DNA from: Saccopteryx bilineata
Lineage: Eukaryota; Chordata; Mammalia; Chiroptera; Emballonuridae
Direction of reading: 5' to 3'
DNA: 64,000 nt
Assembly (NCBI RefSeq): GCF_036850765.1
Contig: NC_089493.1
Span: 16,927,632-16,991,631 of the forward strand
The stretch's first letter is position 1, and the number at the start of each line of letters is the position of its first letter. The position numbers and the translations under genes were made by a program. Under the pieces are notes generated by a model that was not told where the DNA came from, did no database searches, and saw nothing but the letters and a program-made list of their open reading frames with translations. Below, one piece after another: positions 35,640 through 47,705 of this stretch.

Positions 35640-36085
35640 AATGTTGACTTTTCTGAATGTATGTTGAGTTTTTAAATCAACTTCTAACTTCTGTCCATTC
35701 TAGCTTTTGTCTAGAAACAGATAGTTCGCCTCTAGACTCCACAGCATTCTGCTTATGCATGAACTTTCCAAACTGTACTCATAACCAATCCAAAAGCAGT
35801 AAGCACTTTTTTTCTTACAAACTACGGACTATACACCCGTCCCCGAGCTCACTCCACTTCACCTTTTCTGCTCCACTTATCTATAACTAATATAAATTTT
35901 TTTTGAAAACAACTTACATCTTTCTTCTCCAAACTTATTGTATAATAGCGCCCCCTCAGTTCCCATATCACCTTCTCCAACTGTCCTTGTTTCTCATGGT
36001 TTAGATTGCATGCCTCAGGACCTGGTTTTTTTGTTTGTTTGTTTGTTTTTGGCTAACAAATGGTTCAGTATACCCTTTCTTTCAT
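35640..36085. other. Unassigned block within the old L1 span, with a CTCF-like half motif
   Basis: GC-richer than the surroundings, with a 77-codon ORF lacking a domain. On the minus strand 35945-35961 reads TGAGGGGGCGCTAT, matching the right half of a CTCF core. It may be an insertion into the L1, family unknown. Confidence 0.3.
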
Positions 36086-36100
36086 AAAAACTTTCAACCT

Positions 36101-36303
36101 TGCCTGACCTGTGGTGGCGCAGTGGATAAAGCCTTGACCTGGAACGCTGAGGTCACTGGTTTGAAACCCTGGGCTTGACTGGTCAAGGCACATATGGGAG
36201 TTGATGCTTCCTGCTCCTCCCCACCTTTTCTCTCTCTCTCTCTCTTTCTCTTTCTCTCTGTCTCTTCTCTGAAATGAATAAATAAAATAAAAATAATTTA
36301 AAA
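36101..36303 (+). mobile_element. Family B SINE, 15 bp target duplication
   Basis: TGCCTGACCTGTGGTGGCGC head, B box TGGTTTGAAACC, CAAGGCACATATGGGAGTTG, CT-rich part and AATAAATAAAATAAAA tail. AAAAACTTTCAACCT (36086-36100) and AAAAACTTTCAGCCT (36304-36318) differ at one base. Confidence 0.96.
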
Positions 36304-37968
36304 AAAAACTTTCAGCCTCAAAGGTATTGTCTTAACATTTAGAATAAACTATTCATGGGAAATTATTGAGATGTTGATTGAAATTGCATAGGTTGCTTGA
36401 GAATTGGCATTTGTATCATTTTAAATTTTCTCATTGAGGCAAGTTAATCTCTTCATTTATTTTGGTCTTTTTAATGAGTGTCAAAAAACATTGTGAAGTT
36501 GTCTGTATACAAGCTTCACACAACTTTGATTAGATTTATTATTGAGTATTTTATTTTGATTTTATTACTAACAACGTTTTTTTAATCCTATTTCCTAATC
36601 TCTCTTTATTAGTTTATAAAACTAATTTTTTTCTACTGACAACCTTGCTCAATTCTTAAAATACTTTTAACATTATTGTTGTAACCTTATTACTTTTCTA
36701 CATATACAGCCCTATGTATGTAGAAAAATATATATTCAAATAATGAAAGTTTCATTACTTTCTCTCCACTCCTTATATATTTAATTTTGTTTTCTATCAC
36801 ATAATTACAATAGCTGGAATATCTAGTACCATGTTGTAATAAAAGATGATTGTTCTGTTTCTAATACAAAATGGAGCATTTTCAATATTTACCATTTAAT
36901 ATAAAGGTAACTGCATGTTCTTGAATGCACAAATATTTTTGTTAATGCAGGTTACTTTTCTTCAGTCATCCCAGTTACTGGATTTTATTAAATGAATTAA
37001 TTTTATCTATTAAAATAATCATTATTATATGACTTTCTCTATTTTCTCTTAAAATAGTGAATTGTATTGGTCGAATCTGAAGTGTTAGGAAAACCTTGTA
37101 TTTTTGGAAAACAAACAGAAATAATCATGCTGTTTTTTCCTTTAAGTAGTCTACTGGGTTTTATTTATAAATACTTTACTAGGACTTTTGCATCTGTGTT
37201 TGTGGGAAAGGTTGGCCTGTGATATCCCTTTCATTTTACTAGGTGTACTATGAAAGTTTTCTTGACTTTACAAAAACAGTTTGGGAAGTATTTCCACATG
37301 ATGTTGTTCTTTCTTAAATTTTTGGAAGAATTTACTAATAAATTTCTCTGAGCCTGGAGTTTTTTTGTGGGAAGTATTTTATTTAACCACTTGATTTTTT
37401 AGTAGATATGGTATTTTAAAAAATTTGTTCATTTTATGTAGACTTCCAAATGTTTAGCATACAAATGTTCATAATATCACAATATTTTAATGTATATAAT
37501 TTGATATAATGTCTATTAAATTTTTTTGATATTGTTCATTTATGTATACTCATTTTGTTGATCATTCATTCTAGAAATTTTATTATAATTTTCACAAAAA
37601 CGCTTTGGTTTGACTTATAATTTCTTACATGCATTTGCTATATATCTTATTTTTTCTTTCTATATTAATTGGGTTTAATTTGCTAATATTATCCTAACTT
37701 TTGTCTAAACAAACTTTGCCTATATTCCCTTTTTTCTGTTTGTTCTTTTTTTGAGTCTTTCTTGGTCCTTGGCTTATTAAAATATTTACTGTTTAATTCC
37801 AAAATATTTGCATGTGTTTTAATTATCTTTATTTGGATGGTTTCCTATTTAGAAGGTTAGTTAACGATTTATCTGTGTTCTTTTCTCTAGCCACAGAAAC
37901 ACTTGAGGTTCATGCTTGCCAGAATCCTCTTATAAGAAGTCAATAAATTTATAAAAGCAAGTGGACCC

Positions 37969-38288
37969 ATGCTTAATTAGGTGGTGGTGCAGTGGGTAAA
38001 GCGTTGGAATGGGACACAGAGGACCCAGGTTGGAAACCCTGAGGTTTCCAGCTTGAGCGTAGGCTCATCTGGCTTGAGCATGGGATCATAGAAGTGACCC
38101 CATGGTGGCTGGCTTGATCAAGGGGTCACTCCCTTTGCTGTAGCCCCCCAGTCAGGGCACATATGAGAAAGCAATCAATGAACAACTAAGGTGCTGCAAA
38201 GAAGATTTGATGCTTCTCATCTCCTTTCCTGTCTGTCTGTCTCTATCTGTCCCTCTTTCTCTCTCTGTCACACACACATACAAAAAAA
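37969..38288 (+). mobile_element. Family A SINE, diverged
   Basis: Head altered to TTAATTAGGTGGTGGTGCAG; the rest (GGACCCAGGTTGGAAACCCT, GGCACATATGAGAAAGCAAT, GCTTCTCATCTCC) is clear. The tail ends in (CA)n and A-rich sequence. Flanks AAAGCAAGTGGA and AAAGCAAATGGA are a likely duplication. Confidence 0.9.
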
Positions 38289-38329
38289 TAAAGCAAATGG
38301 ATGCGTAATAATATGGCTTAACTGAGCAC

Positions 38330-38770
38330 TTGTATTTTATTGTTAAGACTGTTGTTTATTGAGTAACATGTAATTAATGAGATAAAGCTACTTTGAATAA
38401 TGGAAGTGAGGCACCTATCTAAGAGGATAGTGTGTAAACAGCAAGTTGTACAAGCTAAAAGACATCCCCTGCCGCCCCCAAGGAACTAGCTTCTTTGTGC
38501 TGAAGTAGTTCCACACATGCAGGCCATCGTTCATGACATTCTACCAGCCTATTAGAGGCATGGAAAACGGCGCCTGAGACTTCTGCCATCCTCTTGCCAT
38601 TCTTGATGTATTGTTGTATCTTTCCTTAAAGCTAAATAAACTTGGTGGTAGATAAAAGTTATTGTATCTTGTCTTTTTACATTGAAACCCAACACCAGTA
38701 ACACGTGTCAATCTGAATGAGCAATTTGTTAAAATTTCTTGAGACTGCTTCATAACCCGGCATATTATAA
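38330..38770 (+). mobile_element. Possible solo LTR or other insertion in the old L1
   Basis: The L1 pattern is absent here. GGCACCTATCTAAGAGGATA, AGACATCCCCTGCCGCCCCC and CTTAAAGCTAAATAAACTTG (a polyadenylation-like AATAAA) followed by TTATTGTATCTTGTC resemble the U3-R layout of an LTR. Family and ends not recognised. Confidence 0.3.
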
Positions 38771-39019
38771 ATATTATGTTTCATGTACACTTGAAAAAAT
38801 ACTGTGTGCTGTAGAATTGGGGATTCAGGGTTCTATATATATCAAGTAAGTTTACTTTATTTATTATATACATCCTTGCAGAATATTTGGCTGCTTGATC
38901 TATTAGTATTTAAGGAAGATATTTAAAACCCTCTCATTGTGATTGCAAATATATGTATTTCCTCTTTTATTTCTGTCAGTTTTGAGTTTTTTTAAGGCTA
39001 TGTTATTAGATGCCATGCA

Positions 39020-39375
39020 TATATATAATTTTTTTTAAGTGAGAGGCTGGGAGGCAGAAACAAACTCCCACATATGCCCAGATGGGGATCCACCCAGCAA
39101 GCCTATACTAGGGGAAAATCTGCCAAACTAGGCTGCAGTTCCATTGCTCAGCAACCAAGTTATCTCAGCGACTGATATCGAGGCCATGGAGTCATCCTGA
39201 GGGCCTGAACTACTCCAGCAATTGCTGAGGGAGGGGAAGAGAGATGGAGAAATAGGGTAGGGGGAGTGAGAGAGAAGCATATGTTTTTTTCTTCTGTGTG
39301 TCCCAATCAGGAATCAAACTCGGGACTTCCACATGCTGTTCCAACACTCTACCGCTGAGCAAACTGGCCAAGGCC
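39020..39375 (-). mobile_element. Family C SINE, antisense, diverged
   Basis: AAGTGAGAGGCTGGGAGGCA, GGGGATCCACCCAGCAAGCC, GAGGCCATGGAGTCATCCTG, GTCCCAATCAGGAATCAAAC and CTACCGCTGAGCAAACTGGC. AGATGCC at 39009-39015 and 39376-39382 is a short duplication. Confidence 0.88.
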
Positions 39376-40080
39376 AGATGCCTAATTTTTTAAGTGTTAA
39401 ATTATTTTAGTATACTAACCATTTTACCTTTATAAAATTTATTTTTTATAATACATGCTAAAGCTTCGAGCTACATCATCTAGCCTTTATCGTCATATAA
39501 AAGTTTGAGGGGGCGGTTGTTGTTTTTGATTTATGGTGCACATATGACATGTCTTTTTCTTTCCTTATATTCTAATCTGTATTTTCGTTGTAGAAACTAT
39601 GACTTTTGTTTTTGTTTTATTTTGTTCATGTAATTAATGTTAGAAACAATGACTTTATTTCTACCTAAAAGCTGGCTATCATTCTTTTTCTTGCTACTTT
39701 CAAGGCACTGTGTCTTGCTTTTAAGATTCTCTTAATTTTTGGTTTTTATTAATTTTGATCTGATATACCTAAACATGATTTTATTGTAAGTACTTTTATC
39801 CTTTTAGTGATTGAATAACCCATAGCTATGATTCTATAATAGCCAGATCATGGCTTAAGAATTGGATAATCCATGGCTATAATTTTAATTATTATAGTCA
39901 GGATGAAGAAGTTTCAAAAGAATTGTTTGTAATTATTCAGTTCATGGCAAAATATTTAATATTTTTCATATCACTACAGTAAACATGCATAAGAATAGGG
40001 AAAAATAGATAAGTGATCTAATACTTGAAGGATATCTCTTATATTGAAAATATTTAAAACATATAAAAGTAATTTAACCC

Positions 40081-40424
40081 GCCTGACCAAGTGGTGGCAC
40101 AGTGGGTAGAGCATCAGACTGGGATGTGAAGGACCCAGGTTCGAGACCCCAAGGTCGCCAGCTTGAGCATGGGCTCCTCTGGTTTGAGCAAAGCTCACCA
40201 GCTTGGACCCAAGGTAGTTGACTCAAGCAAGGGGTTACTCAGTCTGCTGAAGGTTCGTGGTCAAGGCACATATGAGAAAGCAATCAATGAACAACTAAGG
40301 TGTCGCAACAAAAAAACTAATGATTGATGCTTCTCATCTCTCTGTTCCTGTCTGTCTGTCCCTATCTATCCCTCTCTGTCTCTGTAAAATAAATAAATAA
40401 ATAAATAAACAAAAAATTTTTTAA
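40081..40424 (+). mobile_element. Family A SINE
   Basis: GCCTGACCAAGTGGTGGCAC head, B box GGTTCGAGACC intact, complete body, tail TCTGTCTCTGT then (AAAT)n. Flanks AAAGTAATTTAACCC and AAAGTACTTAAGCCC match at 12 of 15. Confidence 0.95.
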
Positions 40425-40439
40425 AAAGTACTTAAGCCC

Positions 40440-41789
40440 AAGAAGTAACCTACAGAGCACCAAAAATACATAAATAAATAAATATATAAAATAGAGGAGG
40501 GATTCTAAGGATTATAGATTTTCCTTCTATAATGCTATTATATTAAGTATGTTGGGTAATCTTCTCAGAAAAACTGAGTAATATTTCAAATAAAAAATAT
40601 TATTGAATTATGGTGAATAAAATAAACCTGCTGAGATCATTTTATTTCTATTAAACTGAAGAGTAAACTGAAACACAGGGCAGGAAGCACCTAGCCAGGT
40701 AATCTCAGAATTCCAACTAGAATGCCAATGAACTCTTTGTCTTGTTCTACTTTCATGGTTACCTCAAGAAAAGAAAAGTAAAAACAGAAAGGAAAATCCT
40801 AGCTTTAGTGTGTCACAGGAAGTATGTCTGTCTGAGGAACCGAATAGCAATCAGCCCACTGGATAAAGCACGGAAGAACACCAGCAGAGTCTAACCCAGC
40901 CTTATTTCCTGGCAGCCTCCCAAAGATCATCTGTCAATGGTCACTGTCACATGCAAACGTGTGTGCTTGTCTGATTGCTGAGACAGCACTGAGACTTGGC
41001 AGGCCGCCCTTTGCAGATCTCAGAGGAGTTAGCCTCATTGAAACCTCTGGGGGAGTTTTCAATTGTAGATTTCATGTTCTTTGCTAGCTCTGACATTTCC
41101 AAATATCCTTCACCAACTTGTGGCTGAATACCAGGCATGGTGACTTACCCCAGAGATGCCTAGCTAAGCAATGAATCATGTGGTGTCTATATTCGGATTT
41201 TACAAAATCCTTGGGGGTTGCTCAAGGGATACATGTGAATTAATGTCATTATACAAACTAGCTCAGTTTATTAAGGCTTGATATCCAAAATAATAAATGC
41301 AGTTCCCTAATGAGCATCGGTTTACAGAACGATGAGGAATGTGCTCCTATAGAAACAGAGGTCTTACCACTGTAATTCTGAGTCGGAAATGACTACCTTG
41401 ACACTTTAAGAACAAATTATTATAGAAATTTAAGGAGACTTTTTGTTGTTGTTTTCAATCATTAATGCAACAAACAAATTTTTTTTAGCATGTGTTATAT
41501 GAGATGCTCTATAACAAGTTCTGTGATAGAAATTTCGACAAGACCAATATGGTTGCATTTACAGTAATTTAGTTTACTAAGGTAGTGTAATACCACTATA
41601 TTGACTATCATGAGACCTAATCCTACTTTGGGCTATTGAAATAGTGAGCAGCATAAAACTGGTCATTGCAATTACATTCCTTAAGCAGCAATCAATACCC
41701 TACATGGGGGTAAGAGGTGGGCCTTATTTCTCATAGAAAAAACTAATGAGAATTAGGTCTCACTTTAAATCTCAGTTCTTCTCCTTTCT
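40440..41789. other. Unassigned sequence
   Basis: No family or coding signal recognised; short AAAT repeats near 40470. Confidence 0.45.
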
Positions 41790-41970
41790 AGCTGTATAAA
41801 TGAGCATATGATTTTGCCCCAATTTCATCTTCTGAATTATAAAACTGAAAATAACAATAATGATAGGATTTATTTGGTAGGATTATAGAGGGGATTTGAT
41901 GGAGTTTTATGTATAAAGTGCCTAGACCACTTCTCTGTACACAGTGTTTGCTAAAATGTTCTGTAACTGA
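41790..41970 (-). mobile_element. MIR, antisense
   Basis: TTTCTAGCTGTATAAATGAG, TCATCTTCTGAATTATAAAA, GATAGGATTTATTTGGTAGG, AAAGTGCCTAGACCACTTCT and GTACACAGTGTTTGCTAAAA follow the reverse of the MIR consensus over most of its length. Confidence 0.75.
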
Positions 41971-42037
41971 AGCAGTTGTTATATTTTAAACAATTTAATT
42001 CAGCACACATTTATTGAGACTTGGTAATGTTTGAAAT

Positions 42038-42066
42038 ACGTGTGTGTGTGCGTGTGTGTGTGTGTG
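42038..42066. repeat. (GT)n microsatellite
   Basis: About 13 GT units with one GC variant. Confidence 0.9.
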
Positions 42067-42331
42067 CATTTCACAGTTCTTTCCTTGGATTGAATTTAAT
42101 TTAATGCATTATATTGTGATTAAAGAAAGAGAGATATATACATCATTATATATGTGCAAAGATATGTGAGAAACCAATTTTGCTTCATAAATAGTAACTA
42201 AAATATTATTAAAAATGTAAATGTAAACTAGCTTTCCTAGATGGAAAATTGTTATAATTCTAACAGATTAAATAATCCATGAAAAAAATAATTCTAGGAT
42301 ATATTTCAATTCACTCCCCAAATGCACTATC

Positions 42332-42388
42332 ATACACACACACATGCACACACACACACACCCCTGCACATATTACACACACACACAG
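42332..42388. repeat. Imperfect (CA)n microsatellite
   Basis: CA runs broken by TGCA, CCCCTG and TATTA. The ORF of 72 codons on the minus strand ends in this CV-rich repeat and is not a gene. Confidence 0.9.
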
Positions 42389-42751
42389 TTATACTGTAAA
42401 CATTGAATAGCATACAGAACTTACATCTGAACACTATCCCATTTTCCCAATGCCGGACTGCGTAGACTGAAGGAAAATATGCAGCTATAATCAGACGCGG
42501 GGTTGATTTCTGGCCCCTGTTAGAGAGCCTCCTACCCCCCAGTCCCAATTAATCTATTTGCTCACTCACTCACTGTGAATAAGTTATTGGTACAAAATAC
42601 AGCTGGCTTATCTGGTCACTCCTGTACCTTTAGAAAAATACGTAACCCATCTGAGTTTCTGCTCCTAAGAGGAAAAATTGAGATACAATTTAATAATGTT
42701 TTATTACTGCATTGTTAGGAGTATTTCAGACTTACTCAAAAACATTCAGAA
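42389..42751. other. Unassigned sequence
   Basis: Includes an isolated GC-richer patch (42450-42550) but no family or motif I recognise. Confidence 0.4.
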
Positions 42752-43134
42752 GGCCCTGGCCGGTTGGCTCAGTGGTAGAGCGTTGGCCTGGCATGCAGGA
42801 GTCCCGAGTTCGATTCCCAGCCAGGGCACACAGGAGAAGCGCCCATCTGCTTCTCCACGCCTCCCCCTCTCCTTCCTCTCTGTCTCTCTCTTCCTCTCCC
42901 ACAGCCAAGGCTCCATTGGAGCAAAGTTGGCCCGGGGTGCTAAGGATGGCTCTATGGACTCTGCCTCAGGCACTAGAATGGCTCTGGTCACAACAGAGCG
43001 ACGCCCCAGATGGGTAGAGCATCACCCCCTAGGGGGCATGCCAGGTCAATCCCAGTTGGGCGCATGTGGGAGTCTGTCTGACTGCCTCCCTGTTTCCAAC
43101 TTCAGAAAAATAAAAAATAAAATAAAATAAAAAT
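42752..43134 (+). mobile_element. Family C SINE, 11 bp target duplication
   Basis: GGCCCTGGCCGGTTGGCTCA, A box CAGTGGTAGAGCG, B box GAGTTCGATTCCC, full body, AAAATAAAATAAAA tail. AAACATTCAGA (42740-42750) and AAACATTCAGGA (43135-43146) flank it. ORFs of 150 and 101 codons are SINE artefacts. Confidence 0.96.
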
Positions 43135-43146
43135 AAACATTCAGGA

Positions 43147-43235
43147 ATTATTCACTGAGTTCCTTCAGGCACAGTTCTGATGCTCAAATGGGAGCCATGA
43201 TAAGGACCCCCAAAGTCCTTGCCCCTTTTGAGTTC
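43147..43235 (+). mobile_element. L2 fragment (likely)
   Basis: CACTGAGTTCCTTCAGGCAC, AGTTCTGATGCTCAAATGGG and AAAGTCCTTGCC follow the L2 3' pattern. Short and diverged; the SINE inserted at its 5' side. Confidence 0.45.
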
Positions 43236-45206
43236 TGATTCATTGGTAATCTATATAAAAAGTTCAATCAAAGGCTGATCAACCTGAAATATTAGCTTCT
43301 CTCTCCTTTAGCATCATTGCCACCATTATCTTAAAAATTCCTATTGTTCTCTGGAATAAGATTTCACCTTTATTTGAAAGTTGGGTAACTGGGGTTGAGA
43401 ATAAAAGGTATGCTTCATGTGCAAAACACAGAGGGAAAGTACAAAAAAAATAGAGATGAGAAGAAAATTATGGAAAAATAGAAAAAGCAAAACAACGCTA
43501 AGCCAATGAATTGTATTGCAATCGACAATACATTTATCCCTTCTGGTATAAATATAAGATTTCAGAAAAGATTTTTTTACAGTATATTATCTTTTGTGAT
43601 CATTTTTTCCCCTTGAAACAAGGCTAAGAACTTGGAAACATGAATTTGCTTAAAATTTGTCCTAATGTGACTGTGGGACTGATCAACAGACTTTTTGTGA
43701 TTCTACATTCCACATGTACTACATGTAATTGGCAGTGTGCACCCAAGGGTCTTTGTGCTGATTATGCAGGTGAGTAATGGGTTTATTTTAAATTTTAGTA
43801 AACCTTGTAACAGTTCTTACATGTTTAGATTCTTGTGTTTATCCTAAAGTACATGGGACAGTTGGGTTTTTTTTTAACATATCTGCCTTGCAATGAAAAG
43901 TCTGAATGAAGTCACAATTTCTAGTCAACCTGTTGTTAACCCAACCAGGATGTCTATATATACATGTTCTGGGCCTAAAAAAAATTATATCTACTTAAAA
44001 ACAACTCAGTGATGACATTTATAGAACCATAAATCTCCAAAGCCATTGAAGTAGAAGTGTTATGTCCATTCACAGGAGAAGGGACCCGGCAGGAAACTTT
44101 TTATCAGTCTAGCACTCCTTTCAAATGTTCAAAGAAGATACAAGTCATTTCCGTGCAGGACCTTGATTTCTAGAAGGAAAAAATATCCCTTTTATCAAAA
44201 ATTTATAAGAATGCTCTTTTCCTTTCACACTTCATATTATGTATTGTAAGACAAGTATAAAAAAAGGAAAATAAAATTTGCTATAGAAGTGCAAAATATT
44301 ATCAATTTTTCTTTCCTTTTGTTTTATTTTTTTTTCTTCCAAACAACTCTCAATTTGGGCTGGCTCTCAAAACTAATGAGCTTAATTACAGAGTAAGTTC
44401 TGTTCATATAATTTGCTGATTTATGGTAGTTGTATAACATAAATTATATAATGTACCAATAGTAATACTAACAGGAGCAATGATTTAGAAAGTGCTGTTA
44501 GAATTTCTAATCCTAACATAGTACCTCTGAGGTAGGATGGAATTGAGATGTAAATCTTGACTGTTATCCAATGTTTACAGTATAACTGTGTATATCTGTC
44601 ATGTGTGCAGGTGTGTGAGTGTGTGTGTGTGTGTGTATGTATACGAGAAAGAAAGTATTTGAGAGGTAAATTAAAATGTATCTTAGAATTCTACCTCATT
44701 AATTGTTTTATCTGTTAGAATTATAGTTACTCATCCATCTAGGAAGACTAGCTTAAAATTATATCCTTCACAATGTATTTATTACTCTCTCACAGGTAAT
44801 AGAAGGTAGACTTGCCTGATGACAATGTAGTCATGACTGTTTGGGCCAAGTATTCACACCCAGGGCATCCACTGGGAACTTCTATGTTCTTAATACCTAT
44901 TTTATGATGTCTACATATATCCCACTTTAACCACAATGAGCTTACTAATATACAAAATATATATTTGATTTTGACATGTTTCCATTTAGAATAAAAAACT
45001 GTAGCATTTGACTGAATGTTGTGCTATTACTTTGGAATTTTTCATGGTTTCTCATTTAAAGAAAGGTGATAAATTCTGCTGTCTTTGCAAAAATAAAAAA
45101 TAAAAAGGTCAGAGACTCATTGGAGAATTAGTATTTCTTCCAGATCTTTTCACTATGAAACCAAGTATAGCTATGAATAATCACAAGTATAAAATATGAT
45201 AAGGAG
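43236..45206. other. Unassigned sequence with one exon-like segment
   Basis: Mostly AT-rich. 43640-43769 is open from an ATG to a strong GTGAGT donor (see findings), but no family matches. A (TG)n tract lies at 44608-44638. Confidence 0.35.
44608..44638. repeat. (TG)n microsatellite
   Basis: About 14 TG units with small interruptions. Confidence 0.85.
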
Positions 45207-45400
45207 CCTGACCTGTGGTGGTGCAGTGAATAAAGCATTGACCCGAAGTGCTGAGGTCCCTGGTTTAAAACCCCAGGCTTGCCAGGTCAAGGGATACACG
45301 AGAAGCAACAACTATAAGTTCATGCTTCCGCCTTTTCCTCTCTCCCCTTTCTCTCTTTCTCTCCTCTCTCTAAATATCAATAAATAAAATCTTTGAAAAT
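45207..45400 (+). mobile_element. Family B SINE, variant body, 16 bp target duplication
   Basis: CCTGACCTGTGGTGGTGCAG head. After CAAGGGATACACG it carries AGAAGCAACAACTATAAGTT before CATGCTTCCGCC, extra sequence absent from the copies at 8997 and 36101. AAAATATGATAAGGAG (45191-45206) and AAAATACGACGAGGAG (45401-45416) match at 14 of 16. Confidence 0.94.
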
Positions 45401-45416
45401 AAAATACGACGAGGAG

Positions 45417-46545
45417 AGAATTTTTTGGCATATCTTTCCCTCTAATTAGTCTGCCAGCAAATACAAATGCCTGTTCTCCAAGCCTGAGTAGCAGTTAACC
45501 CACAGAAGCACGGAGTCTTAATGCAAGATTTTGACCTTGCCCACATTGCTCAGATTCTAATAGGTGATGACAATGTGCTGAGTCTTTTGATGACATAGAT
45601 TGTTTAGTTACAGTCCTTCCACAGCAGCTTAACAACATTACACAGGGTTGCATAATATGGTTAGCAGCTCTGTTGTAAAAAAAAAAAAAAATACACTGTC
45701 CACAGTAGTTAGTAGTTTGCAAGCAAGGACTTTATTAAATATATTTTATATTAATATAGTCTAGCTCAGTGACAATTTTCTCCTAGGAAAGAAATATGGG
45801 GTTCCTGAAAGGTTTAAGTAAATAATATGGAGTGCACTTGAAACATTCACCAGTCATGCATTGAAATTCCTCTCCTTGTATCTTAATAACCAAACAATAT
45901 ATTCTATACCTAATTACAGAGTATTTTTATGGTGATTTTCAGCGGGCTATTTTTTTTTAGAGGTGTTGTATTAAGACACCCAAATGTAGAAAGGTACAGC
46001 TACTTTACATACATTAGGCTGGAAGTTTTTAAGCAATGTTAAAAGGTGGAATGGGATTACTTCACTCTACTGTGAGCTGTTCATCAGAAGAGGTTAACGA
46101 GATCCAGCTAAGGATTAGATGCTAATGAGAAATTGAATACTGTTCTTTGGAAAACAAGAGTTTTTCTGTAACAGCAGTATAGAGATAAAGAGTTATTAGG
46201 CCTCCAGCACCATGAAATAAACTAAGCAGCTATCAGAATTAAGAAGAAATTTATTTGGTGATGCTATATTTCCCATGTAGGTGCATCCTGGTGAGTTTAT
46301 GGCTTTCTCCTAAACATTCACCATTAAGCGCAGTAAGAAACAGGATGTTCAACTGGATGGTTCATTGGCCAGTTCTGGTGTGTAGATTCCTGTCTCTTCA
46401 GATTCTAAAATCCAACAGAATTTCCACTGTGTTCTAAACACTAAATCTTCCCTTTGACCAAGGTAGGCAGATTTTTGCTGTTGAAAAGAATGTGTTCTCT
46501 GTGGCCTGGAGAGTGTGCTGTCTCTGTGTCTATTAGTAATTTTAA

Positions 46546-46547
<2 letters not shown>
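45417..46547. other. Unassigned sequence
   Basis: One A14 run near 45677-45691. No coding or repeat family recognised. Confidence 0.45.

Positions 46548-46593
<46 letters not shown>
46548..46593. repeat. Uninterrupted (AT)23 microsatellite
   Basis: A perfect alternating AT tract of about 46 bp. Confidence 0.97.
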
Positions 46594-46595
<2 letters not shown>

Positions 46596-46687
46596 CTCCC
46601 AGAGAGTTTGCTTTGCTGTGTATTTTAGATATCATTTACTTTAAAACTGGTTGGATTTGACTGTTTAGTTAAATACAATTGAATATT

Positions 46688-47362
46688 TTTAATTGATTTT
46701 AATTTATTGTGTTTACATAAATTCTAGTGTTGCCCCAAATACTTCCCCCTCCCCTATTTTCCCCTCAACATCTATCTTACTGCCTCCCTACAATGCCCTC
46801 CCCCTTCCCTTCAGGATTATCCTATCCTATCATCCCCTTTCCTTCTGTCTTCTTTTCCTTTGGTCCCTTTGATCTCCCTTCTGTCTCAATTCTGTTCCTC
46901 AGTTCACACTGTTCATTGGATTACTCAAATGAGTGAGGTCATATGATATTTTTCTTTCTCTGCTTGGCTTATTTCATTTAACATAATAGTTTCCAGGTTC
47001 ATCCATGTTGTCGCCAAAGGTAAGATTTCCTTCTTTTTCATGGCCCCAAAGTATTCCGTTGTGTATATGTACCATCACTTTTTAATCCAACTCGTCTACT
47101 GACGAACACTTGGGCTGTTTCCAGATCTTGGCTATTGTAAACAATGCTGCCATAAACATAAGGGTGCACTTCTTCTTTTGAATCAGTGATATGGTGCTCT
47201 TGGGTTATATTCCTAAAAGTGGGATGGCTGGATCAAAAGGCAGTTCGATTTTTAATTTTTTGAGGAATCTCCATACTGTTTTCCACAGTGGCCGCACCAG
47301 TCTGCATTCCCACCAGCAATGCAGGAGTGTTCCCTTTTCTCCACATCCTCACCAGCAATTAT
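46688..47362 (-). mobile_element. L1 insertion, 3' portion (antisense)
   Basis: From the plus strand: ATTGATTTTAATTTATTGTG, TTTACATAAATTCTAGTG (3' end), polypyrimidine stretch, GAGTGAGGTCATATGATATT, TGGCTTATTTCATTTAACAT, CGTCTACTGACGAACACTTG, GTGGGATGGCTGGATCAAAA and TTCTCCACATCCTCACCAGC. This is the 3' UTR and last part of ORF2 in reverse. The left target duplication is AAATACAATTGAATATT at 46671-46687. ORF2 is broken here. Confidence 0.93.
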
Positions 47363-47705
47363 TATATGTTGTGTGGACTATATCAAACTAAAAAGATTTT
47401 TTACAGCTAAAGACAATATGAACAGAATAAAAAGACAGACCACACAATGGGCGAACATATTCCACAACACGTCTGTTAAGAGGTTAATAACCAAAATTTA
47501 TAAAGACTTGTAAAACTCAACACCAGGAAGATAAACAATCCAATCAAAAAATGAAAAAAAGAAATGAATAGACATTTCTCCAAAGAGGACATACATATGG
47601 CTAATAGGCAGATGAAAAAATGTTTATCACTAATCATTAGAGAAGTGCAAATTAAAACCACAATGAGATATCTCCTCACATCAGTCAGAATGACACTCAT
47701 TTACA
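47363..47705 (+). mobile_element. L1 insertion, inverted 5' portion (sense)
   Basis: ACTATATCAAACTAAAAAGA, GGTTAATAACCAAAATTTAT, AACAATCCAATCAAAAAATG, ACATTTCTCCAAAGAGGACA and AAAACCACAATGAGATATCT are ORF2 sequence in the sense direction, lying in the L1 immediately upstream of the antisense part. It ends in the right target duplication AAATACAATTGAGTATT at 47706-47722. This is the product of twin priming. Confidence 0.93.

Larger units (their letters stand above)
33650..39980 (-). mobile_element. Ancient L1 (L1M-type), antisense, heavily nested
   Basis: Plus-strand order follows one antisense L1 from its 3' UTR into ORF2: GGAACTACTACCTAATTAAG (33754), GAACAATTATGAATAACGCT (34138), TTGGTAAACAGAAGTTCTTA (34947), CACCATTTATTAAACAGACT (35228), GGCCTGTGATATCCCTTTCA (37213), GAGCCTGGAGTTTTTTTGTG (37350), CTTGCTACTTTCAAGGCACT (39690). 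No open frame remains. At least five younger elements lie inside. The left end and several internal joins are inferred. Confidence 0.6.
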
